Counted from the first letter of the stretch, positions 30,049-37,970 are shown. The stretch: DNA of 64,000 bases from Luteipulveratus flavus (GCF_029080175.1 NZ_JARFJC010000012.1), one strand, 5' to 3'. The notes: generated from the letters alone by a model not told the origin. Made by a program: numbers and translations.

Positions 30049-30873
30049 GTGAGCGACGCGGAGTCCGACCTCTCCTACGGCGTGACCCGCCGGGCCCTCG
30101 ACCAGGCCGACACCGCCTCGGCCAACCGCCGCTGGTGGGACGAGGAGGCGCACGCCTACTACCTCGAGCACGGCGACTTCCTCGGCGACGACGACCTGGT
30201 GTGGGGGCCGGAGGGTCTGCGGGAGGCGGAGCTGGGTCTGCTCGGCGACCCGCGCGGCCGTCGGGTCCTGGAGATCGGCTGCGGCGCGGCGCAGGGCGGA
30301 CGCTACCTGCGCTCCCAGGGAGCCGACGTCGTGTCGACGGACCTGTCCGCGGCCATGCTGCGTCAGGGCCGGACTCTGAACGCCCGCTCCGCGCACGGCG
30401 TCCCGCTGCTGCAGTGCGATGCGATCGCCCTCCCGTTCGCGGCCGCGTCGTTCGACCTGGTGGTCACGGCGTACGGCGCCGTGCCGTTCGTCGCCGACTC
30501 CGCCGGGCTGATGCGTGAGGCGGCGCGGGTCCTGCGGCCGGAGGGCCGGCTGGTGTTCTCCACCACCCACCCGATGCGCTGGGCCTTCGCCGACGCGCCC
30601 GGGCCGGAGGGCCTGGTCGTGCACCAGTCGTACTTCGACCGCACCCCCTATGTCGAGCAGGACGGCTCGGGGCGCGCGACGTACGCCGAGCACCACCGCA
30701 CGGTCGGCGACCGGGTCCGCGAGATCACCGGCGCCGGACTCGTCCTGGAGGACCTCGTCGAGCCGGAGTGGCCGGAGCGCAACGCCCAGGTGTGGGGCGG
30801 ATGGAGCCCGCTGCGCGGCCGGCTCATCCCCGGCACGGCCGTCTTCGTGGCCCGACGGCCGTCGGCCGGCTGA
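30049..30873 (+). CDS. Class I SAM-dependent methyltransferase
   Basis: Rossmann-fold methyltransferase of unknown substrate. The 274-residue protein starts at GTG 30049 (MSDAESDLSYGVTRRALDQADTASANRRWWD) and has the SAM-binding motif VLEIGCGAAQGGRYL, the acidic STDLSAAM and the motif LPFAAASFDLVVTAYGAVPF. The N-terminal WWDEEAHAYYLEHGDFLG is common to a well-conserved actinobacterial group found next to rpsA. It diverges from rpsA across 213 bases. Confidence 0.87.
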   Translation: MSDAESDLSYGVTRRALDQADTASANRRWWDEEAHAYYLEHGDFLGDDDLVWGPEGLREAELGLLGDPRGRRVLEIGCGAAQGGRYLRSQGADVVSTDLSAAMLRQGRTLNARSAHGVPLLQCDAIALPFAAASFDLVVTAYGAVPFVADSAGLMREAARVLRPEGRLVFSTTHPMRWAFADAPGPEGLVVHQSYFDRTPYVEQDGSGRATYAEHHRTVGDRVREITGAGLVLEDLVEPEWPERNAQVWGGWSPLRGRLIPGTAVFVARRPSAG

Positions 30874-30902
30874 GGATCAGCCGGCCGACGAGCGATGGTC
30901 GG

Positions 30903-31910
30903 TCAGACCTCCGAGCGAACCTCCGAACGACGCCGCATCGGCATCGTCGGGTCGTCCTCGGTCGAACGCTCCTCCTGCGAGCGCCGGGACCGCGCGGCGA
31001 TCGAGACGAACACGCCAGCGATCAGCAGGATCACGCCGAGCGCGCCCAGCGCCAGGGGCGCCCAGAAGCGCAGGATCTTCAGCAGCGTGGCCTTGGAGGC
31101 GTACTCGTCGACGTTGTCCTGCACCGTCTTGTCGGTGAAGACGCTGGTGGTCGTCAGCGCGTTGACGGGCTTGGCACCCGGCTCGTCGATCTGCAGCTCC
31201 TGGTGCTGCTTCTCCTGCAGCTTGATGATCACGCCGGTCTCGGGCTCGACCCACAGCGTCCGGGTGTTCTGGTAGGAGCGCTTGGCGACCACGCCGCCGG
31301 TGTCGGGCAGGCCGAAGATCCCCCGCGGGACCTCCTGGGTGCGGTACTGCTCCAGCGGCAGGACGCCCTCGAACTTGTACGTCTGCAGACCCTTGATGGT
31401 CTCGGTGCTGACGTACTTCATCGCCATGGTGCGGTCGGCCGTGCCGTCCCAGTAGTCGTAGGTGCGCCGGGTGGTCTGGAACGGGAACTTGATGAGCTGA
31501 CCCTTGAACTGGGCGGGCTTGCCGTTCGAGGCCGTACCGCAGCAGTTGACCGCCACGCCGGTGTGCCGGTCGACGACGATCTTGTCCGTCGAGCCGTCCA
31601 TCGGCGGGGCCTGGTCGTTGTTGTCGGAGGTCTGGCCCTTGTTGATGACGACCAGGTCCCTGCCCTGCTGCTTCGAGGCGGCCTTGCTCGCGTCCGGGTC
31701 GCCGATCACGGTCGCGACCGTGGTCAGCTTGCCCGCACCGGGCGCCACCTTGTCGGCGTCGAAGAAGGTGGCGTGGTCGTCCACCACGGTCTGCCGGGTG
31801 TTCTGGTCGAGCGGGATGACCGCGAGCCGGTCGTAGGCGTAGAACTTCAGCATCAGCGCCATGGTGAGGAAGAACGCACCAAGGCCGATGACCACGGATG
31901 CCTTGCGCAT
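30903..31910 (-). CDS. DUF3068 membrane protein (PorA-family annotation), copy 1
   Basis: Actinobacterial envelope protein of unknown function. The 335 residues have an N-terminal membrane helix (VIGLGAFFLTMALMLKFYAY) and a C-terminal one (RFWAPLALGALGVILLIAGVFVSIA), with an extracellular domain of about 240 residues containing ETGVIIKLQEKQHQEL. A charged tail with SQEERSTEDDP follows the last helix. It is a paralogue of the gene at 32982-33992, with near-identical first 30 residues, and the sugar-nucleotide enzyme lies between them. Databases often call this family porin PorA, but a porin role is not shown by the sequence. Confidence 0.85.
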   Translation of the reverse strand: MRKASVVIGLGAFFLTMALMLKFYAYDRLAVIPLDQNTRQTVVDDHATFFDADKVAPGAGKLTTVATVIGDPDASKAASKQQGRDLVVINKGQTSDNNDQAPPMDGSTDKIVVDRHTGVAVNCCGTASNGKPAQFKGQLIKFPFQTTRRTYDYWDGTADRTMAMKYVSTETIKGLQTYKFEGVLPLEQYRTQEVPRGIFGLPDTGGVVAKRSYQNTRTLWVEPETGVIIKLQEKQHQELQIDEPGAKPVNALTTTSVFTDKTVQDNVDEYASKATLLKILRFWAPLALGALGVILLIAGVFVSIAARSRRSQEERSTEDDPTMPMRRRSEVRSEV

Positions 31911-31986
31911 CGCGGACCTCCAGGTGTGAGCAGGGTGAACCCGCGGGCGACGCGAGCGTCGTCGGCGGTGGGGGTGAGCGGTGGGT

Positions 31987-32979
31987 CTAACGGTTGTCCG
32001 AACCGCCCAGGATCTCCTGGGTGGCTGCCGCGGACAGCGGCTGGGTGCCGATCGGCCGGTCGCGGAACCAGCCGATCGTCCACTTGAGGGCGTCCTCGAT
32101 CGGGATGCGGGGTTCCCACCCGAGCAAGGTCGACGCCAGTGTGGTGTCCGGACGACGCACGGTGGGGTCGTCGATCGGACGCTCGATGAAGGTGATCGGC
32201 GAGCTGGAGGCGGTGAGCCGCACGATCCAGTCCGCCAGGTCCTTCATCGAGATCTCGTGGGGGTTGCCGATGTTCACCGGGCCCGAGTGGTCGCTGTCCA
32301 TCATCCGCAGGATCGCCTCGACGAGGTCGTCGACGTAGCAGATGGACCGCGTCTGCGATCCGTCACCGCTCACCGTCACGGGGTCGCCGGCCAGCGCCTG
32401 ACGCACGAAGTTGGGGATCGCGCGACCGTCGTTCGGCCGCATCCGCGGACCGAAGGTGTTGAAGATGCGCACGATGCCGGTGTTGACGCCCCGGGACTGG
32501 CGGTACGCCAGGGTGAGCGCCTCGGCGAACCGCTTCGCCTCGTCGTACACACCGCGGGGGCCGACCGGGTTGACGTTGCCCCAGTACGACTCGGGCTGCG
32601 GGTGGATCTCCGGGTCGCCGTACACCTCGGAGGTCGAGGCGAGCACCAGGCGCGCTCCCTTGGCCTCGGCGAGGTCGAGCGCGTTCTGCGTACCGGCCGA
32701 ACCGACCCGCAGGGTCTCGATGGGCATCCGCAGGTAGTCCACCGGGGACGCCGGGCTGGCGAAGTGCAGCACGGCGTCGACCGGGCCGTCGACGGTGAAC
32801 GGCTCGGAGACGTCCAGGCGGCGCAGCTCGAAGCCGTCCTCGTGGGCCAGGTGGGCGACGTTGGCGGGATCGCCGGTGCAGAAGTTGTCGACCGCGACGA
32901 CCTCGTCGCCGCGCGCGAGCAGCTTCTCGCACAGGTGCGATCCCAGGAACCCGGCTCCGCCGGTGACGACGACACGCAT
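31987..32979 (-). CDS. NAD-dependent epimerase/dehydratase, UDP-glucuronate decarboxylase type
   Basis: Extended SDR that most resembles UDP-xylose synthase (UXS), which converts UDP-glucuronate to UDP-xylose. The 330-residue enzyme has GGAGFLGS (7-14), STSEVYGDPEIHPQPESYWGNVNPVGPRGVYDEAKR with Tyr145 and Lys149, and RIFNTFGPRMRPNDGR. The SYWGNVNPVGPR stretch is characteristic of UXS. It starts two bases after the stop of the upstream DUF3068 gene, so they share an operon. The product probably feeds a surface glycan together with the heptose genes upstream. Confidence 0.87.
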   Translation of the reverse strand: MRVVVTGGAGFLGSHLCEKLLARGDEVVAVDNFCTGDPANVAHLAHEDGFELRRLDVSEPFTVDGPVDAVLHFASPASPVDYLRMPIETLRVGSAGTQNALDLAEAKGARLVLASTSEVYGDPEIHPQPESYWGNVNPVGPRGVYDEAKRFAEALTLAYRQSRGVNTGIVRIFNTFGPRMRPNDGRAIPNFVRQALAGDPVTVSGDGSQTRSICYVDDLVEAILRMMDSDHSGPVNIGNPHEISMKDLADWIVRLTASSSPITFIERPIDDPTVRRPDTTLASTLLGWEPRIPIEDALKWTIGWFRDRPIGTQPLSAAATQEILGGSDNR

Positions 32980-32981
32980 GA

Positions 32982-33992
32982 TCAGGCCTGACCTCCGGCG
33001 GCGCGGCCGCGCCGGGTCTGCAGCACGTCGTCGACGTCGGCGAAGCCCTGCTCATCGGTCCGCTCGGAGCCGCGCCGACCGCCGGCGGCCGACAGGGCCA
33101 GCCCGCCGAGGATGAGCAGCACCCCGAGGATGCCCAGGGCCAGCGGCGCCCAGAAGCGCAGGATCTTCAGCTGGGTCGCCTTGTCCTTGTAGTCGTCGAC
33201 GTTGGTGCTGACGGTCTTGTCGTCGAACGTGCTCGTCGTGGTGATCGCGTTCACCGGCTCCGCGCCGGCGAGCTCCAGGGTGTCGTGCCGCTTCTCCTGG
33301 ACCTTCACGATCACGCCCGTCTCGGGCTCGACCCAGATGGTCCGGTCGTTGGTGTAGAAGCGCCCCGCGACGACGCCGCCGGTGTCCGGCTGACCGAACA
33401 CGCCGCGCGGCACCTCCTGGTCGGCGTACTTCGTCTTCGCCACGGTGTCGTGGAAGCGATACACCTTCAGGCCCTTGATGGTGTCGGTGCCCTCGTACTT
33501 CACGGGCACGGCCTTGGAGAGCCGGCTGTCCCAGAACGGGTAGGTCTTCTGCTGCGTCTGGAACGGGAACTTCACGGTCAGCCCCGAGGGGTGGGCCGGC
33601 TTGTCGTCCAGGCGGTCACCGTCCCAGCGGACGGCCTGGCCGGTGTGCCGGTCGATGGCGAACCGGTCCTTGTACGCCTCCATGGGCGGGGGCTCGTTGT
33701 TGTTGTCGGTGTACCGGCCGAAGTCCAGGACGACGACGTCCTTGCCCGTGGCGTCACTGGCCGACTCGCTCGCCTTCTTGTCCGCGATCGCGGTCAGGCG
33801 GGTGGCGATGGGCCCGGAGCCGGGCTTGACGTTGTCGGCGTCGAAGAAGGTCGCCTGCTGGTCACGGGCCACCTGCTGCGTGTTCTGGTCCAGCGGGACC
33901 ACGGCGAGCCTGTCGTACGCGTAGAACTTCAGCAGGAGCGCCATCGTCAGGAAGAACGCGCCGAGCCCGATGACAATTGCGGCTTTCCGCAC
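32982..33992 (-). CDS. DUF3068 membrane protein, copy 2
   Basis: Paralogue of the gene at 30903-31910. The start is GTG 33992 (MRKAAIVIGLGAFF), with GGAGG eight bases upstream; a frame reaching 34046 adds an N-terminus unlike the paralogue and is rejected. The 336-residue protein has one N-terminal helix, an exported domain (YTNDRTIWVEPETGVIVKVQEKRHDTL) and a C-terminal helix (FWAPLALGILGVLLILGGLALS). It heads the DUF3068-UXS-DUF3068 set. Confidence 0.85.
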   Translation of the reverse strand: MRKAAIVIGLGAFFLTMALLLKFYAYDRLAVVPLDQNTQQVARDQQATFFDADNVKPGSGPIATRLTAIADKKASESASDATGKDVVVLDFGRYTDNNNEPPPMEAYKDRFAIDRHTGQAVRWDGDRLDDKPAHPSGLTVKFPFQTQQKTYPFWDSRLSKAVPVKYEGTDTIKGLKVYRFHDTVAKTKYADQEVPRGVFGQPDTGGVVAGRFYTNDRTIWVEPETGVIVKVQEKRHDTLELAGAEPVNAITTTSTFDDKTVSTNVDDYKDKATQLKILRFWAPLALGILGVLLILGGLALSAAGGRRGSERTDEQGFADVDDVLQTRRGRAAGGQA

Positions 33993-34097
33993 GAGCAAAA
34001 CCTCCAAGGTGGCCAGAAACTTACCGGACCGTAGCATCCGCAGCACGGGCCACGGCAGACATCAACCCCAAGACCTGAGATTCGTGTCACAACTGTG

Positions 34098-34670
34098 TCA
34101 GATGGTGGTCATGAGCAGGGAGTGCACGACCTCTCCGATGCCGCGAGCCGGTCCCGTGACCTGCTCCGCGCGCATGCCGAGCAGCCGGGCCGGCTCCAGG
34201 TCGCTGGGCTGGTCGCCGACCATGACGCACCGCTCGGCGTCGGCCCAGGGAGCGCGGGCGAGCGCTCGCCGGAACATGCCCGGCAACGGCTTGCGGCAGC
34301 CGCACTCCCCCGCGTCGTGCGGGCAGACCTCGATGGCGTCCAGCCACGCGCCGGCACCGGCGAGGGCGTCCACGAGGCCCTGATGGACGCTCGCGAGCTC
34401 GTCCTCCCGCAGGGCGCCCGTCGCCAGCCCTCGCTGGTTCGTCACGAGCACCACGCGGCAGCCCGCGTCGTTGAGCCGGCGGACGGCGGCGGGTGCTTCG
34501 GCGAGCACGTCCAGGTCCTGCGCACGCGAGACGTACCCGGGACGGTGCCGGTTGAGGGTGCCGTCCCGGTCCAGGAAGACGATGTCGTACGGCGCTGACG
34601 GCTCGGCCGGGCGGATCGGTGCGTCGTCCAGCCCGAGCAGCAGTCGTCGCCGCTCCTGCGTCGAGGTCAC
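34098..34670 (-). CDS. gmhB: D-glycero-D-manno-heptose 1,7-bisphosphate 7-phosphatase
   Basis: HAD phosphatase (HisB-N type) that removes the 7-phosphate in activated-heptose synthesis. The 190-residue product has the nucleophile motif FLDRDGTLN (Asp34, Asp36), the zinc loop ligands Cys116, His118, Cys123 and Cys125 in CPHDAGECGCRKP, and VMVGDQPSDLEPA. It starts at GTG 34670, overlapping the gmhA stop by four bases (GTGA). With gmhA and hddA it forms a compact operon. Confidence 0.9.
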   Translation of the reverse strand: MTSTQERRRLLLGLDDAPIRPAEPSAPYDIVFLDRDGTLNRHRPGYVSRAQDLDVLAEAPAAVRRLNDAGCRVVLVTNQRGLATGALREDELASVHQGLVDALAGAGAWLDAIEVCPHDAGECGCRKPLPGMFRRALARAPWADAERCVMVGDQPSDLEPARLLGMRAEQVTGPARGIGEVVHSLLMTTI

Positions 34671-35290
34671 CGGCACAGCACGTCGACCGCCTCGCACCAC
34701 GCGTGGGCCCACAGCATGTGGACCTCCTGGATGCGCGGCGTCTCCTGCGAGGGCACGACCAGGACGTGGTCGGCACGACCGCGCAGACCCGCGCCGCGCG
34801 CCCCGGTCAGGGCGACGGTGAGGATGCCCCGCTCCCGAGCGGCGTCCAGTGCTGCGAGGACGTTCGGGCTGCTGCCGCTGGTGCTCATCGCCAGCAGCAC
34901 GTCGCCCGGGCGGCCGAGCGCGGCGAGACCGCGCGTGAAGACGTGCTCGTAGCCGTAGTCGTTGCCGACTGCGGTGATGGACGAGAGCGACTCCGCGAGC
35001 GAGACCGCCGGTAGCGGGTCCCGGTCGTGGATGCACTTGCCGATGAACTCGGCCGCGACGTGACTCGCGATGGCGGCGCTGCCGCCGTTCCCGGCCACCA
35101 GCAGGGTGCCGCCGTCGACCATGGCCTGCACGAGCGCGGCGCCGGCGGCGTCCACCTCGGCGACGAGCCCCGGCTCCGCCAGCCGTTGCGCCAGTGCGGC
35201 CCACGAGGCCACCCCGGCGGCGTGCTGCCCCCGGACGGCTGCCTGCAGTGCCTCGGGCCCAGTGGCCCGCAGCGGGTGCGCGGCGGCCAT
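34667..35290 (-). CDS. gmhA: Sedoheptulose-7-phosphate isomerase (SIS domain)
   Basis: Converts sedoheptulose 7-phosphate to D-glycero-D-manno-heptose 7-phosphate. The 207-residue SIS protein shows LLVAGNGGSAAIASHVAAEFIGK near residues 61-83, AVGNDYGYEHVFTRGL and the phosphate loop AMSTSGSSPNVLAAL, all typical of GmhA. It starts at ATG 35290 overlapping the hddA stop (ATGA), so a longer frame to 35404 is rejected. Confidence 0.92.
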   Translation of the reverse strand: MAAAHPLRATGPEALQAAVRGQHAAGVASWAALAQRLAEPGLVAEVDAAGAALVQAMVDGGTLLVAGNGGSAAIASHVAAEFIGKCIHDRDPLPAVSLAESLSSITAVGNDYGYEHVFTRGLAALGRPGDVLLAMSTSGSSPNVLAALDAARERGILTVALTGARGAGLRGRADHVLVVPSQETPRIQEVHMLWAHAWCEAVDVLCR

Positions 35291-36396
35291 CAGCCCTGAG
35301 CCCTCCACGTCACCACCCCTTCCTTGCTGAACGTGAACTCCGAGACGGTCAGCCCGAGCCGGATGAGCTCCTCGGCGACCACGTGCCGCCGCTCGAACTC
35401 GCACACGAAGATCAGGTGGCCGCCACCGCCGGCGCCGGTGACCTTGCCACCGAGTGCGCCGAGCTCCAGCGACCGCGCGATGGCCGTGTCGATCAGGGGC
35501 GTGGTGATGCGGGAGGACATCTTCCGCTTCTCCGACCAGGCCTGCCCGAGGAGGCGCCCGATCGTGTCGACCTCACCGCGCACCAGCGCGATCTTCATCT
35601 GCTCCGCGAGCTCCTTCTGCGCGCGCAGACCCTCCAGGGCGTCGGCGTTGCCGGTCTCGTACCGGCTCACCTGGTCCTCGATGATGTGGTCGCTCACCCG
35701 GGTGCGACCGGTGAAGGCGAGGAGCATGTTGTGCTCGAGCTCGTGGACGGTCGCGTCACGGACCCGCAGCGGGTTGACCACCACCTGGTCCTTCAGGAAC
35801 TCGATGAAGTTGAACCCGCCGAACGCCGCGGCGTACTGATCCTGCGACCCGCCCGGGATGCCGAGGTCCTCCCGCTCCAGGCGGTAGGCCAGCTCGGCGA
35901 CCTCGTACGGCGTGAGGTCCAGCCCGCAGTGCTGGGCGACCAGGCCGATGACCGAGACCATCACCGCGCTGGAGGAGCCGAGGCCGGAGCCGGGCGGGGC
36001 GTTGGTGTGCACGAACAGGTCGAACCCGGTCACCGGCAGTGCGCCGTCGATCTCGCGGATCCGGGCGATGGCGGCCTTCGGCAGGTCCAGGTGGCCGTTC
36101 AGCTCGACGTCGTCGTCGACGCCGAAGCCGATCGAGGTGCCGTAGTCCAAGGACTGGACGGTGATCCGGCCGTCGGAGCGGGGTCGGAGCGTGGAGTAGC
36201 AGTAGCTGGAGATGGTCGCCGACAGCACGGCGCCGCCCTCCCGCTGCGGGAACGGCGCGACGTCGGTGCCGCCGCCGGCGAAGGAGATGCGCAGGGGGGC
36301 GCGGGCCCGCAGGACGGGTCGCCGGTAGTCGAACCGCAGGGGCTCGGCGGGCGCCTCCTGCGGGCGGTTGGACTGCGGGCGCAGCTGTTCGGTCAT
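35290..36396 (-). CDS. hddA: GHMP kinase, D-glycero-alpha-D-manno-heptose 7-phosphate kinase type
   Basis: GHMP-superfamily sugar kinase that adds the 1-phosphate in the GDP-heptose branch. The 368-residue protein has RAPLRISFAGGGTDVAPFP at the N-terminus, the ATP loop PPGSGLGSSSA and the late GKVTGAGGGGHLIFVCEF. GGAGG lies 11 bases before ATG 36396. It heads hddA-gmhA-gmhB. The nucleotidyltransferase (hddC) is not in the window. The prophage begins directly upstream. Confidence 0.9.
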   Translation of the reverse strand: MTEQLRPQSNRPQEAPAEPLRFDYRRPVLRARAPLRISFAGGGTDVAPFPQREGGAVLSATISSYCYSTLRPRSDGRITVQSLDYGTSIGFGVDDDVELNGHLDLPKAAIARIREIDGALPVTGFDLFVHTNAPPGSGLGSSSAVMVSVIGLVAQHCGLDLTPYEVAELAYRLEREDLGIPGGSQDQYAAAFGGFNFIEFLKDQVVVNPLRVRDATVHELEHNMLLAFTGRTRVSDHIIEDQVSRYETGNADALEGLRAQKELAEQMKIALVRGEVDTIGRLLGQAWSEKRKMSSRITTPLIDTAIARSLELGALGGKVTGAGGGGHLIFVCEFERRHVVAEELIRLGLTVSEFTFSKEGVVTWRAQG

Positions 36397-36434
36397 GGGC
36401 GCACTAGCCTCCAGATCGACGTACGGCGCGTGGA

Positions 36435-36452
36435 ACCTACTAGATAGTAGGT
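36435..36452. repeat. Inverted repeat at the host/prophage boundary
   Basis: ACCTAC-TAGATA-GTAGGT forms a 6-base inverted repeat spanning the stop codon of the leftward repressor (stop at 36440-36442), 39 bases upstream of hddA. It could be an operator for hddA, a short terminator stem, or part of the left attachment core. The right junction is outside the window, so attachment cannot be tested. Confidence 0.4.
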
Positions 36453-36742
36453 GCGACCTCCGCGCCGCCACCCCCGTTCGGTCCGCTGCCTTCGATGGGC
36501 TCGCCCGTCTGCAGCCAATCCGCGTTCGCTCCGGTCAGCAGCGCCCACTGAAGGATGTAGGCCCGCTTCGGCGGCGCCCCCTTGTCGTGCATCCAGCGTG
36601 CGACCGTGCCGCGGTTGACCCCCAGTGCCTCCGCGATCTGCTGGGCGGTCATCGGCGTGAGTCCGAGCGCCATCTGCAACCGCCATCCCAACGTCACCGT
36701 CGGGATGGCCCCCTGAACCGTCTGAGTGCTCATGGCATACAT
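36440..36742 (-). CDS. Phage immunity-type repressor (HTH)
   Basis: Leftward 100-residue DNA-binding protein and the only clear gene opposing the early operon. A HTH is visible at TPMTAQQIAEALGVNRGTVARWMHDKGAPPKRAYI (about residues 29-63), resembling Cro/CI-type folds; the C-terminal QWALLTGANADWLQTGE is typical of small phage repressors. The first ATG is at 36742 and a second at 36733 (MSTQTV); neither has a clear ribosome site. Control of the divergent rightward promoter is inferred from position. Confidence 0.78.
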   Translation of the reverse strand: MYAMSTQTVQGAIPTVTLGWRLQMALGLTPMTAQQIAEALGVNRGTVARWMHDKGAPPKRAYILQWALLTGANADWLQTGEPIEGSGPNGGGGAEVAPTI

Positions 36743-36753
36743 GCTGCCGCGGA

Positions 36754-36852
36754 TGTCGCGCGAGCGTCAAGTAGCCGATTACCGCACTAGCTCTCTTGGT
36801 CAACCACTTGCACGTCATGCGACATTTGCTGCATAGTGCATCTCATGCGACA
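36754..36852. promoter_or_regulatory. Immunity control region with direct-repeat operators and rightward promoter
   Basis: TCATGCGACA occurs exactly at 36815-36824 and again at 36843-36852, 28 bases apart. An inverted, 8-of-10 match (TGTCGCGCGA) lies at 36754-36763 near the repressor start. A rightward promoter can be read as TTGCAC (36809-36814), 17 bases, CATAGT (36832-36837). The first repeat lies in the spacer and the second covers the presumed start site, so a bound protein would block transcription. Confidence 0.55.
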
Positions 36853-37078
36853 GCGAAGAGCGAATGTCGATCTCATCGGCAGCCGTGAGAGCGGCCTGAT
36901 CCTCGGCACGTCCGAGCGCACCGTCCACCGGTTGGTGAAGGCGCAGGAGCTCACACCGGTCACCGTCGCTCCAGGCGGGCACCACGGCATCTACCTCTTC
37001 GACCGACGCGACATCGAGCGCCTCGCACGGAAGAGGAACGCTTCGTCTCAGAGCGATCAGGCCGGGGCCGCGTCATGA
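36845..37078 (+). CDS. Phage HTH protein (excisionase/MerR-like)
   Basis: First rightward gene, 77 residues. SRESGLILGTSERTVHRLVKAQELTPVT and HHGIYLFDRRDIERLARKR form the winged-helix layout of Xis/AlpA-type DNA-binding proteins. The ATG at 36845 falls almost exactly at the predicted transcription start, so the mRNA may be leaderless; a GTG at 36836 is an alternative. It may act as Cro or excisionase. Its stop overlaps the next start (ATGA). Confidence 0.75.
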   Translation: MRQRRANVDLIGSRESGLILGTSERTVHRLVKAQELTPVTVAPGGHHGIYLFDRRDIERLARKRNASSQSDQAGAAS

Positions 37079-37389
37079 TCCCGGCCATCCCCGCCTCCAG
37101 GTCGCGCGCCGACCACGACGAGGCTGCCTCTTACCTGGTCGACCTGTACGCCGACCGCGTCGAGATGGCCCGCCAGCTCCGTCAGCAGGTCGACCTCACC
37201 GGCGCGGACGCGAGCCGCGTCACCGACCATGGCGAGCACCTGGACGCCGCCTGTGAGGAGTTCCGCCGGGCGTTCTACCCCCGCGCAGGCCGTGTGTGCG
37301 TAGGCCTGTACGACGTGCTCGTCGCGTCGAAGGCCGGCGCACGCGTGCGAAACGTGTGGTCGTCCCCGCTGATCGGTGCCGCGTCATGA
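37075..37389 (+). CDS. Phage early protein of unknown function
   Basis: 104 residues, rich in charged helices (DEAASYLVDLYADRVEMARQLRQQVDL). Starts with ATG overlapping the previous stop and is followed by another ATGA overlap at 37386. No family recognised. Confidence 0.6.
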   Translation: MIPAIPASRSRADHDEAASYLVDLYADRVEMARQLRQQVDLTGADASRVTDHGEHLDAACEEFRRAFYPRAGRVCVGLYDVLVASKAGARVRNVWSSPLIGAAS

Positions 37390-37970
37390 GCAAGCACCCG
37401 GAGTACGTGTTCCCGCTGCACGACGAGATCTCACTCGCCCGGTCGCAGCGGCACTGTTCCTCGCTGCTGAGCGTCGAGTTCGAGCTTGAGCAGATGGCCC
37501 TCGACAGCGTCCAGGGACCAGGTCGCCCGTTCGGGGTCGCACCCGTCATCGCGCTGCCCTCACCGTCGCCAGCCGTTATCGACGGCGAGGTCCCACAGCC
37601 GACTGAGCTGGGACTGCTGGGCGACCACCAGGTCGTACAGCGCATCGATCAGCTGCGCGTCGACCCGCACGTCCTGGAGCACCTGCTCCAGGAGATCCCG
37701 GTCAGTGCCCTCGACCGACCGGTCGTCGGTTCGAGCGGCACGCTCGCGGGCCGTGGTGCGGGCGAGGTCGATCAGCAAACGGATCTCATTGGGGTCCATC
37801 AGGCTCCCTCTCACGGTGCTGCGCAGGGCGCGGCCTGGACTCCGGCGCCCGCGACGGGTGACACCGGCACCGTAGAGGGATCTCCCGCAGTGGCGAGTGA
37901 CGGCGCCCGCGGGACCTCGACGCCGGCGCGCGCGTGCGGCACGCGCCGGCGTCTGGAGGTCGTCCGATGA
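37386..37970 (+). CDS. Possible phage early protein; C-terminal part doubtful
   Basis: An open frame of 194 residues starts at an ATGA overlap with the preceding gene. Residues 1-58 (SKHPEYVFPLHDEISLARSQRHCSS) look protein-like. From there on it lies antisense to the better-supported gene at 37560-37799 and then runs through low-complexity sequence and a hairpin. Either the two genes really overlap, or this frame is not translated in full. The frame ends in an ATGA overlap with the gene at 37967. Confidence 0.35.
   Translation: MSKHPEYVFPLHDEISLARSQRHCSSLLSVEFELEQMALDSVQGPGRPFGVAPVIALPSPSPAVIDGEVPQPTELGLLGDHQVVQRIDQLRVDPHVLEHLLQEIPVSALDRPVVGSSGTLAGRGAGEVDQQTDLIGVHQAPSHGAAQGAAWTPAPATGDTGTVEGSPAVASDGARGTSTPARACGTRRRLEVVR
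37560..37799 (-). CDS. Small antisense phage protein (helical, 79 aa)
   Basis: Leftward gene inside the rightward early operon. It begins MDPNEIRLLIDLARTTARERAA with GAGGGAG four bases before the ATG, among the best ribosome sites in this region. The product is compact, helical and free of low-complexity sequence (DLLEQVLQDVRVDAQLIDALYDLVVAQQSQLSRLWDLAVDNGWRR). Its codons are exact complements of those in the overlapping rightward frame, so composition alone cannot decide between them. Function unknown; Leu/Gln heptads suggest self-association. Confidence 0.55.
   Translation of the reverse strand: MDPNEIRLLIDLARTTARERAARTDDRSVEGTDRDLLEQVLQDVRVDAQLIDALYDLVVAQQSQLSRLWDLAVDNGWRR
37919..37953. 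terminator. Strong GC hairpin upstream of the gene at 37967
   Basis: GACGCCGGCGCG (37919-37930) pairs perfectly with CGCGCCGGCGTC (37942-37953); the 11-base loop can pair further. It may end the early transcript or the promoter side of the antisense gene. Confidence 0.5.
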
